From RHKX01 sp046330415 (GTDB taxonomy: Bacteria; Actinomycetota; Thermoleophilia; Solirubrobacterales; 70-9), in assembly GCA_046330415.1 (NCBI GenBank), contig JAXLSW010000019.1:1-64000 (forward strand): a stretch of DNA of 64,000 bases, given 5' to 3'. Both the position numbers and the translations under genes were made by a program. How positions within the stretch are numbered: position 1 is the first letter of the stretch; each line of letters starts with the position of its first letter. Below the pieces are notes generated by a model. That model did no database searches and was not told the DNA's origin. It worked only from the letters and a program-made list of their open reading frames with translations. Shown here one piece after another: positions 42,932-51,427 of this stretch.

Positions 42932-43458
42932 TCAGCCGCGGTCGGTGTGGATGCCCGGCAGGAAGCAGCTCAGCGCCCCGTCCTGGAGCTCGAAGGAGAA
43001 GCCGTCGAGCGGCAGCTCGGTGAGGTCGTCGATCAAGGTCGGGGCTGAGGAGGCGCCGGAGGGCGATCGGGTCCTGGTCGGCGTCGCCCAGGACCCCGGT
43101 AGCGGCGGTCGAAGGCGTCGCTCTCCGAGCTCGACGTCGACGTCTGCAAGCGCTGACGGTCTGCAGGTCGGCGTCGGCGTCCTTCGCGAACTCCCTCTTC
43201 GACGTCGCGGTCGTGGCAGACGATCCGGGCCGCGAAGCCGGCGCTCGCGGCGGCGGGCCGGACGAGCACGGTCACCCAGTGCCGCTCCCCCTCCTCGGAA
43301 GGAAGGTGCATCAGCCGCACGGTGTGGCCGCGGCCGTCGTCCCAGGAGACGACGTTCCATCCCAGCGGCAGGAACCGGCGGCGCAGCACCTGAGTGGCCT
43401 CGGGGGCGAACACGAACGCCTCGTAGTGACGCTGCCGGGAGCCGGCGTAGTCGCGCAT
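42932..43458 (-). pseudogene. Frameshifted gene, DUF3137-like
   Basis: Starts ATG at 43458 and reads intact for about 93 residues (MRDYAGSRQRHYEAFVFAPEA ... IVCHDRDVEEG), then needs several one-base corrections (near 43195, 43150 and 43050). Joining frames gives EFAKDADADLQTVSA, SDAFDRRYRG, GDADQDPIALRRLLSP, then LIDDLTELPLDGFSFELQDGALSCFLPG. The order of a FxxxY element, an LLSP element and a SFxLQDGxL element resembles DUF3137-type proteins. That name is tentative. Confidence 0.5.
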
Positions 43459-43582
43459 CGCGGCGCGGCCGCAGCCGCCTCCCGCGGAGGCTCCGGCCCG
43501 CTCATCTCCTCCCCGGCGTTACGTCCGTCCACGGTCTAGCTTGACCCTTCGTCACGAGAGCGCGTACCGGGAGGCAGGCGCC

Positions 43583-43812
43583 ATGTGGGTCGTCAGGCTC
43601 AGCGACAAGCAACTCGAGGTCCTGAAGGCGTTGGTGAACGCCGAGGAGCGGCATGGGCCGACGCTGGCGCGGGCTCTGGAGTCGCTCGAGCTCGCCCGCT
43701 GGGACGAGCTCCCCACGCGCAACTCCCCTGGGATCAGGTCGGCGACCTCGCCGGCCGGCAGGGCATCAGCGAAGCGGACGTCGTCTGGGACCTCGCCGGC
43801 AAGGGCCACTGA
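43583..43812 (+). pseudogene. Small conserved-looking gene with one frameshift
   Basis: ATG at 43583 with GGGAGG at 43569-43574. The first 38 or so residues (MWVVRLSDKQLEVLKALVNA ... LARWDELP) and the last 29 (AQLPWDQVGDLAGRQGISEADVVWDLAGKGH) lie in different frames. One missing base near 43719 would join them into a protein of about 76 residues. Function unknown. Both halves have normal composition, which argues that it is one real gene. Confidence 0.55.
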
Positions 43813-43852
43813 CCGGGGCCGCTGCGGCCAGACGGCCTCGGCGGCCTGAGCC

Positions 43853-44677
43853 TCAGTACGTGTAGAAGCCCTCGCCGCTCTTGCGGCCGAGCTTGCCCTC
43901 GGCCGCCATCGTCAGCAGCAGCTTCGGGGGATGGTGGTGGTCGTGGCCGTTGGCCTGATGGAGGCTCTCGCCGATCGCCACGGCGACGTCGATGCCGACG
44001 AAGTCGAGGAGCTTCAGCGGCCCCATCGGCTGGCCGGTTCCCATCGCCATGCAGTCGTCGACGTCCTGGGCGCTGAGGTCGAGGTCCTCCATCAGCCGCA
44101 CCGCCTCGAACAGGTAGGGGAACAGCAGCCGGTTGACGACGAAGCCGGTGTGGTCGGGGACCTCGACGGCGTGCTTGCCGAGCGCCGCGCAGAAGGCGCG
44201 GGCGCGGTCGGCGGCTCCCTCCCGCAGTCCCTCCGGCAGGCAGAGCTCGATCAGCTCCATGCGCGTGACCGGGTTGAAGACGTGAAGGCCGAAGAAGCGC
44301 TCCGGGCGCGCCGGGCCTTGCCGCGCTCACCACCGAGAGGAGGACGTCGTCGTCGCCAGGTCGGCGTCAGGGCAGGCGTCGGCGAGGGTCGCGAGCAGCG
44401 TGGCCTTCGCGTCGCGTCCTCGGCGATGCCTCGACCACGAGGTCGCAGCCGGCGAGGTCCGCGGCCTCTGTCGTCACCTTCACCCGCTTCGGGTCGCCCC
44501 CCTCGAGCTTCGTGCAGAGCTTCACCGCGCTCTCCTCGGCCTTCCAGGCGGAGGCGTCGCTGCGCGCGAGGACCCGAACCTCACCGAGGGTTGAGGAGAC
44601 CGCGGCGACCCCGAGCGCGATCGCGCCGGTCCCCGCCAGCCCGGGCTCGGGTAGCCGTTGGACGTTCCCGAACTCAT
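43853..44677 (-). pseudogene. 3-hydroxyacyl-CoA (3-hydroxybutyryl-CoA) dehydrogenase, frameshifted
   Basis: The C-terminal half is intact: ERFFGLHVFNPVTRMELIEL, DHTGFVVNRLLFPYLFEAVRLMED, and MGPLKLLDFVGIDV are typical 3HCDH blocks. The N-terminal Rossmann half is broken into pieces: GTGAIALGVAAVSSTLGEVRVLARSD, WKAEESAVKLCTKLEGGD, DLAGCDLVVEA and DADLATTTSS. Three or four indels (near 44640, 44430, 44370 and 44315) separate them. The intact enzyme oxidises 3-hydroxyacyl-CoA with NAD in fatty acid beta-oxidation. A thiolase lies 2 kb away. Confidence 0.7.
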
Positions 44678-44690
44678 CTGGGAGGGAAAG

Positions 44691-46786
44691 CTATCCGTGA
44701 TCGCCGTCGCCGCGTCCCAACGACGACGGCAGCCAGATCCGGCGGCCGAGATCGAGCGAGATCGCCGGCACCAGGATCGAGCGCACGATGAAGGTGTCGA
44801 GGAGGACCCCGAAGGCGACCGACGACGAGCTCGGTGCAGGAACACCAGCGGCAGGACGGCGAGCGCCGAGAAGGTCCCCGCGAGCACGATCCCGGCCGAG
44901 GTGATGACGCCACCGGTGACCGCGAGCCCCCGCAGCACGCCCTCCCGCGGCCCCGCGCTCATCTCCTCGCGCACCCGCGCCGTCAGGAAGATGTTGTAGT
45001 CGACGCCGAGCGCGACCAGGAAGATGAACGCGAACAACGGCAGGGAGGGGTCGCTGCCGGGGAAGCCGAAGATCACATCGAAGACGACGAAGCCGACGCC
45101 GAGCGCGGCGGCGAAGGAGAGGATCACCGTCCCGATCAGGACGAGCGGCGCGACGACCGCACGCAGCAGCAGCATCAGGATCAGGAAGACGACGAGCAGC
45201 GCGATCGGCGGGATCAGCTTCGAGTCCTTGGCGGCGGCGACGCGCAGATCCTTCTCGATTGCGGTCGGCCCGCCGACGAGCACGTCGTCTCCGCCGGCCT
45301 CCTTCGCCGTCGCGCGGATCTGGTCGATCTCGTCGTAGGCGTCGGTCGAGTAGGGATCGTCGGCGAGGGTCACCTGCAGCAGCACGCCCTCCTCGCTCTC
45401 GCCTGCGACGGTGACCTGCTCGACCCCGTCCTCCTGCTCGAGGGCGGTCTTGACCTCGGGTGCCTTCTCAGCATCGGGGACGATCACATCGGTGAGGCCG
45501 CTCGCTCCCGCCGGGAAAGCCTCCGAGAGCAGCTCCTGGCCGCGCACCGACTCGACGTCGCCGCGGAAGGAGTTGCCCTGGGTGAGGCCGGTGTCGAGGT
45601 TGAGCCAGCCGAGCGAGAGGAGCAGCAGCAGCGCGACGGTGCCGATCCAGATGCGGCGCGGGGAGGCGGCGATGCGCTCACCGATCCGCCGCCAGGTGCC
45701 GTGGGTCTCGTCGGAGGCGTCGTCGCCGACGTGGGGGACGAACGGCCAGAAGACCCAGCGGCCGGTCGCCACGAGCACGGCGGGCAGGGCGGTCAGCATC
45801 GAGAGCATCGCGATCGCGATGCCGACGGCGCCGATCGGGCCGAGCCCGGCGGTGCCCTCGACCTCGGCGATCGTCAGGCACAGCAGCGCCGCGATCACGG
45901 TCATCCCCGAGGCGACGATGGCCGGGCCGGCGCGGCGCAGCGCCTCGGCCATCGCCTGGTGCTTGTCCGAGTGGGCGCGCAGCTCCTCCCGATATCGGGC
46001 GACGAGCAGCAGCGCGTAGTCGGTCCCGGCGCCGAAGACGAGCACCGGGAGGATCCCCGCCGACTGCCCGTTGACGGTGACGCCGATCTCGGTCAGGCCG
46101 AAGCCGATGGCCCGTGCGGTGAGCTCCGCGAAGCCGACGGCGAGCAGCGGGAAGAACCAGAAGATCGGGCTGCGGTAGACGATCAGCAGCAGCAGGAAGA
46201 CGATCGCTGCGGTGGTCAGAAGCAGCGTGCCGTTGATGTTGTCGAAGACCTTGATCGCGTCGGCGGAGAAGCCGGCACCGCCGGTGACGGCGGTCTCGAC
46301 GCCGGGCTGCGCGGACTCCTCGAGCTGGTCACGGGCCGCCTCGACCGGGTCGATGATCGTGTCGCCCTCGCCGTTGCTCTTGATCTGGGCCTGCAGCAGC
46401 GCGGTGGTCCCGTCCTTGGAGAGGACCGGGCCCTCGTAGGGACTGGTGCGCGGCGGCAGGTCCTGGTTGAGCGCGTTGCGGTCGGAGACGATTCGCTGCT
46501 TGTCCTCCGGCGTCAGCCCGGCCTCGCGGCTGTAGACGACGACGACCGGTGCGAGCTCGCCCCCCTGGATGTCCTCGGCGGCGGCGAGCGCCTTCGTCGA
46601 CTCCGCGTCGCTCGGCAGGAAGGAGGAGGACTCGTTGCTCTGCGCCTCGTCGAACTTCTCCGGCAGCTTCGCCGCGCCGATCGCGAACATCGCCGCGAGC
46701 CAGGCGATCAGGAAGACCCACTTGAGGCGCGGGCGGGACGGCAGCGTGAGCAGGGACGAGAGCACGGACAGGCGAGGGAAGCACAC
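44691..46786 (-). CDS. MMPL-family (RND) lipid transporter, frameshift near its 3' end
   Basis: About 698 residues if corrected. The first span is WVFLIAWLAAMFAIGAAKLP. Two MMPL modules each have an extracytoplasmic domain and a bundle of spans; GTDYALLLVARYREELRAHSDKHQAMAEALRRAG and GVDYNIFLTARVREEM hold the conserved proton-relay Asp/Tyr motifs. Near 44835, in VLPLVFL, the frame shifts by one base; the correct tail SVAFGVLLDTFIVRSILVPAISLDLGRRIWLP continues in another frame to a TAG at 44691. Actinobacterial members export glycolipids or siderophores. GTG at 46786; an in-frame GTG at 46765 is also possible. Confidence 0.85.
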
Positions 46787-46886
46787 GCACCGGTCCGATG
46801 TGTGAGCCGGTCACGGACGGTGGCACCGGGGACGGCGGTCTATGGTCCCGTTCGAGAACCGATTCCGAGGAGAGGGAACGAGGAGC

Positions 46887-48071
46887 ATGAGCGACGACAA
46901 CGGGAAGTTCAGTGGCCGCGAGGTCGTGATCGTCGAGGCGGCGCGGCTGCCCGTCGGCCGTGGCCACCTGGAGAAGGGCTACTACAAGGACACCCATCCC
47001 TCGACGCTCCTCGCCACGGTCTACAGCGCGCTGTTCGAGCGCTCCGGGGTCGATCCGATGGAGGTCGGCGACGTGATCTGCGGCTGCGTGCAGCAGTTCG
47101 GCGAGCAGGGGCTGAACATCGGGCGCAACGCGTGGCTCGAGGCCGGCCTGCCGATCGAGGTCCCCGCCACCACGGTCGACCGCCAGTGCGGCTCCGCCCA
47201 GCAGGGCATCAACTTCGCGGCGGCGCTGATCGCCTCCGGCGTCCACGACGTCGCCATCGGCGGCGGCGTAGAGCACATGGGCCACATCTCCTTCGCCGAC
47301 AGCTTCGAGGTGATGAAGGAGCACGGCTTCGCCTTCTCCGAGCAGCTCAACGAGCGCTTCAATCTGGTCCCGCAGGGGATCTCCGCGGAGATGATCGCCG
47401 ACCAGTGGGAGATCCCCCGCTCCGAGCTCGACGAGATCGGTGTCCGCTCTCACCAGCTCGCCGCGCGGGCGACCGAGGAAGGCCGCTTCGAGCGTGAGAT
47501 CGTCCCGTTCAAGAGCAACGGCGACACGTTCGTCACCGACCAGGGCATCCGGCCCGACTCCAGCGTCGAGACGTTGAGCCAGCTCAAGCCGGCCTTCAAG
47601 GAGGACGGCAAGATCACGGCGGGCAACAGCTCCCAGGTCTCCGACGGCGCCGCCGCGGTCCTGCTGATGACGGCCGATAAGGCGAAGGAGCTCGGCGTCA
47701 CCCCGCGGGCGAAGATCGTCGATCAGACGACCGTCGGAGTCGACCCGGTGATCATGCTCACGGGCCCGATCCCCGCCACCGAGCGCATCCTCAAGCGCAA
47801 CGGGATGACGATCGACGACATCGACCTGTTCGAGGTCAACGAGGCGTTCGCCTCAGTCGTCGCCGCCTGGCGCCGCGAGCACGATCCCGACTGGGACCGC
47901 GTCAACGTCAACGGCGGCGCGATCGCGCTCGGCCACCCGCTCGGCTCGACCGGCGCCCGTCTGATGACGACGCTCCTGCACGAGATGGAGCGCGCCGACA
48001 AGGAGACCGGCCTGGTCACGATGTGCTGCGGCGGCGGTCTCGGAACCGGGACGCTGATCCAGCGCGTCTGA
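46887..48071 (+). CDS. Thiolase (acetyl-CoA C-acyltransferase)
   Basis: 394 residues. The acyl-accepting Cys is in TTVDRQCGSAQQGINFA, the base His in NVNGGAIALGHPLGSTGARL, and the second Cys in MCCGGGLGTGTLIQ. This matches beta-oxidation thiolases (FadA type), which cleave 3-ketoacyl-CoA to acetyl-CoA and a shortened acyl-CoA; biosynthetic condensation is less likely. The ATG at 46887 has an AGGAG motif upstream, and 100 bp separate it from the divergent MMPL gene. It complements the nearby (frameshifted) 3-hydroxyacyl-CoA dehydrogenase. Confidence 0.95.
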   Translation: MSDDNGKFSGREVVIVEAARLPVGRGHLEKGYYKDTHPSTLLATVYSALFERSGVDPMEVGDVICGCVQQFGEQGLNIGRNAWLEAGLPIEVPATTVDRQCGSAQQGINFAAALIASGVHDVAIGGGVEHMGHISFADSFEVMKEHGFAFSEQLNERFNLVPQGISAEMIADQWEIPRSELDEIGVRSHQLAARATEEGRFEREIVPFKSNGDTFVTDQGIRPDSSVETLSQLKPAFKEDGKITAGNSSQVSDGAAAVLLMTADKAKELGVTPRAKIVDQTTVGVDPVIMLTGPIPATERILKRNGMTIDDIDLFEVNEAFASVVAAWRREHDPDWDRVNVNGGAIALGHPLGSTGARLMTTLLHEMERADKETGLVTMCCGGGLGTGTLIQRV

Positions 48072-48076
48072 CGGCG

Positions 48077-48739
48077 TCAGAAGGAAGCGGCGAGCTTCTT
48101 CAGGCCTTGGAGGTCCCGCGAAGGCGGGCCGTGGCCGGCGCAGATCAGCGAGGGCTCGAGCTCGGCCAGGAGCTTGATCGACTCGCGGTTGCGTGCCGGG
48201 TCGAGGCTGAAGGCATCCGGCGGCTCGCGGATGCCCGGCCGCGTCGTCACCAGATTCATCGTGTTGACGACGTCGCCGCAGATCGCGACCCGGTCGGAGT
48301 CGCGGAAGAAGATCACCTCGCTGGGAGCGTGGCCGGGCGCGTGGATGACGCGGAAGCCGGCGACCTCGTCGCCCTCGGCCAGCACCCGCCCGACCGGATG
48401 CGGCGGCCCCTCCCAGACGGCGCCGATCAGCTTGTTCAGCGGGTTGTTGGGATCGGAAGTCTGCACCGGGGCGCGTCCCTCCATCGCATCGACCCCGTCG
48501 GCGTGGCAGGCGAGCGGGATGTGCCGGGCTTCGCAGACCGCGTGGGAGGCCCCCTGGTGGTCGGGGTGGACGTGCGTGAGCGCGTGCAGCGACAGCGGCC
48601 GGTCCTGGATCTGGCTGAGGATGCGCCGCGTCGACAGCTTCGTCGCCGCGTCGATGAGCACGTCGCCGGCGAGGTAGACGTTGATCGCGTTCGGGATCAG
48701 ACCGCGGAGCTGGAAGAGGCCGGGGGCGATCGCCTTCAT
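48077..48739 (-). CDS. MBL-fold metallo-hydrolase
   Basis: 220 residues. The zinc signature is THVHPDHQGA, with further ligands in HAPGHAPSEVIFF, AICGDVVNT and CAGHGPPSRD. A glyoxalase-II-like or lactonase-like thioester or ester hydrolase is expected; no specific substrate is evident. It is the last gene of a minus-strand group starting with the 84-residue protein at 49801 and ends 5 bp from the convergent thiolase. Confidence 0.88.
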   Translation of the reverse strand: MKAIAPGLFQLRGLIPNAINVYLAGDVLIDAATKLSTRRILSQIQDRPLSLHALTHVHPDHQGASHAVCEARHIPLACHADGVDAMEGRAPVQTSDPNNPLNKLIGAVWEGPPHPVGRVLAEGDEVAGFRVIHAPGHAPSEVIFFRDSDRVAICGDVVNTMNLVTTRPGIREPPDAFSLDPARNRESIKLLAELEPSLICAGHGPPSRDLQGLKKLAASF

Positions 48740-48755
48740 CGGCTCACGCTCACGC

Positions 48756-49541
48756 TCACGCCTCGAGCCTGCCGCCGACGAACTGCACCAGGCCCGAGAC
48801 CCGCTGGTGGATGTCGCCGAAGCCGAGCGCCTGCAGCTTGGCGACGATCTCGTCGTGCTCGAAGACGCGCATGCCGCTGCCCCGCTCGATCAGCGGCTTC
48901 AGCGGCGGGAGCTGCACCTGGCGGCGGACCGAGGTCATCACCGCGATGCGGCCGCCGGAGGCCAGCACGCGGCTCATGTCGGTGAGCGCGGCGAATGGGT
49001 CGGAGAAGAGGTGCAGGGCGGCGAAGCAGCAGACGGCGTCGAAGCTCCCGGCGCGGAAGGGGAGGTCGGTCGCGTCACCGCGGATCAGCGCGACGTTGTC
49101 GGCGCGATCGCGGAGCAGGTCGCGGGCTCCGCGCGCGAGCATCGTCGGCGAGGCGTCGATCCCGACGGCTAGCCCCTCGGGACCGACCGTGCGGCCGAAC
49201 GACCGCGTGAAGTTCCCGGGACCGCAGGCGACGTCGAGGACGGTGTGCCCAGCGGAGAGGCCGAGCAGCAGCCGCGCGATCCGCACCTCCTCGCTCATCC
49301 CCGGCCCGGTGACGCCCTTGACGGCGCGGCCGAGCGCGGGGCGCCACCAGCGCTCGTAGACCATCGGCACGAGCCGGGTCAGCATCAGATCCTGCGTCGG
49401 GCCCGTGCTCTCGGGCTCGGTCTCCTCGTCGAGCAGGTCGAAGTAGCCGGGCTCCGTCCAGCGGCCGCGCTCGCGACTGCGGCTGTCGAGCAGGGACAGG
49501 GCGCGTTCGCGCGCCGCCTGCGTCCCGGCGCTCGCGTCCAC
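48756..49541 (-). CDS. SAM-dependent methyltransferase (class I)
   Basis: 261 residues. Motif I is TVLDVACGPGNFTRSF, the acidic ribose-binding residue is in AVGIDASPTM, and motif II/III are NVALIRGDATDLPF and FDAVCCFAALHLF. The layout is that of the Ubi/menaquinone-type or small-molecule methyltransferases. Substrate unknown. GTG at 49541 lies 5 bp after the preceding stop, so it is coupled to the small gene upstream and probably to the metallo-hydrolase downstream (16-bp gap). Confidence 0.88.
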   Translation of the reverse strand: MDASAGTQAARERALSLLDSRSRERGRWTEPGYFDLLDEETEPESTGPTQDLMLTRLVPMVYERWWRPALGRAVKGVTGPGMSEEVRIARLLLGLSAGHTVLDVACGPGNFTRSFGRTVGPEGLAVGIDASPTMLARGARDLLRDRADNVALIRGDATDLPFRAGSFDAVCCFAALHLFSDPFAALTDMSRVLASGGRIAVMTSVRRQVQLPPLKPLIERGSGMRVFEHDEIVAKLQALGFGDIHQRVSGLVQFVGGRLEA

Positions 49542-49546
49542 CGCTC

Positions 49547-49801
49547 TCAGTTCCTCTGTCGCGACGGCCCGGGGCCGCGGGGATCGCCGGTGTGGCGAGC
49601 GAGCTCGTTGAGCCTCGCGATCTGGCGGTCGCCCTCGACGCGAGCGGGGTCGTCGGCGGGGAGGCGCTCGATCAGCGTCGCGATCCTGTTGCGGATCTGC
49701 AGCGCGAAGTGGGGGGTGGAGGGCCCGGCGAGCGCACGGATGTCCTCGACCGTCGGCCGGTGATCGGGATGACGCCGGTCGGCGCGTTCAGCCTCGCTCA
49801 T
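49547..49801 (-). CDS. Small protein of unknown function
   Basis: 84 residues, not recognised. The central part (TVEDIRALAGPSTPHFALQIRNRIATLIERLPADDPARVEGDRQIARLNELARHTGD) is strongly helical and looks structured, flanked by charged tails. Its strand, spacing (5 bp) and ATG support a genuine gene in an operon with the methyltransferase. Confidence 0.6.
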   Translation of the reverse strand: MSEAERADRRHPDHRPTVEDIRALAGPSTPHFALQIRNRIATLIERLPADDPARVEGDRQIARLNELARHTGDPRGPGPSRQRN

Positions 49802-49858
49802 CGTCGCGCAGGTTATCCGCAGGGTCCGCGGGCGGGGGCGGCGACGCGGAGATGGCGC

Positions 49859-51271
49859 TCAGGGCGCGGCGTCGGAGTCGTCGGTCGTGTCCCCCGATGT
49901 CGTGTCGTCGGTGCTCGTCGTGTCCTCGTCCGTCGACGTCGTTTCCTCCTCGTCGGTGGAGGTGGTGTCGGCGCCCGGCTCGCTCTCGTCGGAGCCGGTG
50001 TCGTTCGAGGTGTCGCCGGGGAGCGCGTCGGCCTCTGAGCCCTTGACCGGAGCGAGCCTCGTGAGCTGGTCGACCTGGGCCTGGAAAGCGACCGAGATCG
50101 CGGCCTCGTCGCCGAGGATCCAGATCCGGTTGAAGACGGCGCGCGAGGGGTCGTCGACGAAGCCCGGCTGGGTGTCCATGAGGAAGCCGGCGAGCGCATC
50201 GGGGACCTTGTTCGCGTCGTCGGTGAGCAGCATCGGGCCCGGCGTGCCGCCGGTGGCGGCGAGCGGCGCAGCCGCCGCGGCGTCGAGCGGGCGGTCGATG
50301 TTGGCGATGGTGAAGCCGTGGCCGGGGTCGTTGATGTTCCAGCCGAAGTCCCCGTCGACGAAGCGGGCGAAGGTGATCGCGTTCTCGACCGGGTCCTCGG
50401 CCCCGACCCTCGTCACCGTGCCGCCGTCCTTGCCGAGCGCCTTCAGCGCTTCGTCGGAGATCACGGACTCGGGGCCGAGCACGTAGATCGGCGTGTCCGG
50501 GTGACGCTTGACGACCGCGAGGGTGCTCTCGGGCACCTCGTCGCCGTCGGCGAAGAGGATGGGATCGCCGGAGCGGGCGGCCCAGGAGGCGGCGGGCATC
50601 GCGTAGGGAGCGTCGGTCGAGGAGACGACGACGAGCGCCCCCGGATCCTCCTCGCCGGTGAGCTTGGTGAGCTGCGAGTCGACCTGGTCGGCGATCGCGG
50701 TCTCGTTGACGCCCTCGATCGGCAGCGAGACGAGGTCGGGCGGCGCCGCGACCTTCCCGATCGTCACGACCTGCGCGCCCTGGGCGCCCGAGAGGCCGCG
50801 CGGCTGCAGTCCGTCGATCGCCTCGGCGGTGATGTCGGGGACGGCATCGGGCTCGCTGAGCAGGATCGGGGCGCCGACGGGATCGGCCACCAGCGGCGTG
50901 GCCGCGAGCGCCTCCTGCCAGGACTCGACGGAGGCGAGGACGACCGCGTTGGGGCCGTCGACGCCGCCGCCGGTCGGGTAGGACGCGAGTGCGACGCCGG
51001 CGGCGTCGGCGGTCGGATCGGCGCCGCCGATCCTGGTCGTGTTGCGGGTCGCGAAGGTCGGGAAGGCGATCGCCGGCGTCTGACCGCTCCCCTCGACGAC
51101 GACCGTGGGAGCCGGGGCGGAGTCGTCGTCACCACCGCCGAAAGCCAGGTAGCCGACGCCGAAGCCGATCGCGGCGACGGCGAGGACGGCGACCGCAGCC
51201 CCGATCCGCCGCGAGGTGTCGGACCAGAGGGAGGGCGGGTTCGGCAGCGACGGCGTGGGCAGTCCCGGCAT
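49859..51271 (-). CDS. Membrane-anchored protein with cell-wall-binding repeat 2-like domain
   Basis: 470 residues. One membrane span (IGAAVAVLAVAAIGFGVGYLAFGG, residues about 22-45) anchors it. Outside are repeats recalling CWB2 domains: TTRIGGADPTADAAGVALASYP, NAVVLASVESWQEALAATPLVA, GAPILLSEPD and later VTRVGAEDPVENAI. The last 75 residues are an acidic Thr/Ser/Asp/Glu tail. Cell-surface or wall association is inferred. The start at 51271 is chosen because a longer frame reaching 51370 would start inside the operator of the divergent acyl-CoA dehydrogenase gene. Confidence 0.75.
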   Translation of the reverse strand: MPGLPTPSLPNPPSLWSDTSRRIGAAVAVLAVAAIGFGVGYLAFGGGDDDSAPAPTVVVEGSGQTPAIAFPTFATRNTTRIGGADPTADAAGVALASYPTGGGVDGPNAVVLASVESWQEALAATPLVADPVGAPILLSEPDAVPDITAEAIDGLQPRGLSGAQGAQVVTIGKVAAPPDLVSLPIEGVNETAIADQVDSQLTKLTGEEDPGALVVVSSTDAPYAMPAASWAARSGDPILFADGDEVPESTLAVVKRHPDTPIYVLGPESVISDEALKALGKDGGTVTRVGAEDPVENAITFARFVDGDFGWNINDPGHGFTIANIDRPLDAAAAAPLAATGGTPGPMLLTDDANKVPDALAGFLMDTQPGFVDDPSRAVFNRIWILGDEAAISVAFQAQVDQLTRLAPVKGSEADALPGDTSNDTGSDESEPGADTTSTDEEETTSTDEDTTSTDDTTSGDTTDDSDAAP

Positions 51272-51348
51272 CGCGCGGAGTCTTGCAGTACCGGCGCCGG
51301 GTGCGGCGCAGCGCCCTTCATCGGCTCCGGCGCCGGGTGGGGCCAATA

Positions 51349-51370
51349 GACTGGTTGACTGACCAGTCAA
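51349..51370. promoter_or_regulatory. TetR-type operator upstream of acyl-CoA dehydrogenase
   Basis: Two overlapping palindromes: GACTGGT/ACCAGTC (51349-51355 and 51362-51368, 6-bp spacer) and TTGACTG-AC-CAGTCAA (51355-51370). Sites of the form TGACTGACCAGTCA are typical of TetR-family regulators of fatty acid genes in actinobacteria. It lies 58 bp before the dehydrogenase ATG. No TetR gene for it is in the window nearby. Confidence 0.7.
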
Positions 51371-51427
51371 TCAACCGCGCCGACGGCTCGCCCGCGCCGC
51401 CGACCGGTCACCACGGGAGGCACCCCG

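Noticed and set aside
44522..44690. C-terminal extension of the MMPL frame to 44522
   Set aside because: After the frameshift near 44835 this frame has Ser/Arg-rich nonsense composition and overlaps the dehydrogenase start; the correct tail ends at 44691.
42248..44840. Novel overlapping-gene or programmed frameshift system
   Set aside because: The breaks are too many, lack slippery heptamers in common, and affect unrelated genes on both strands, so local sequence error fits better.
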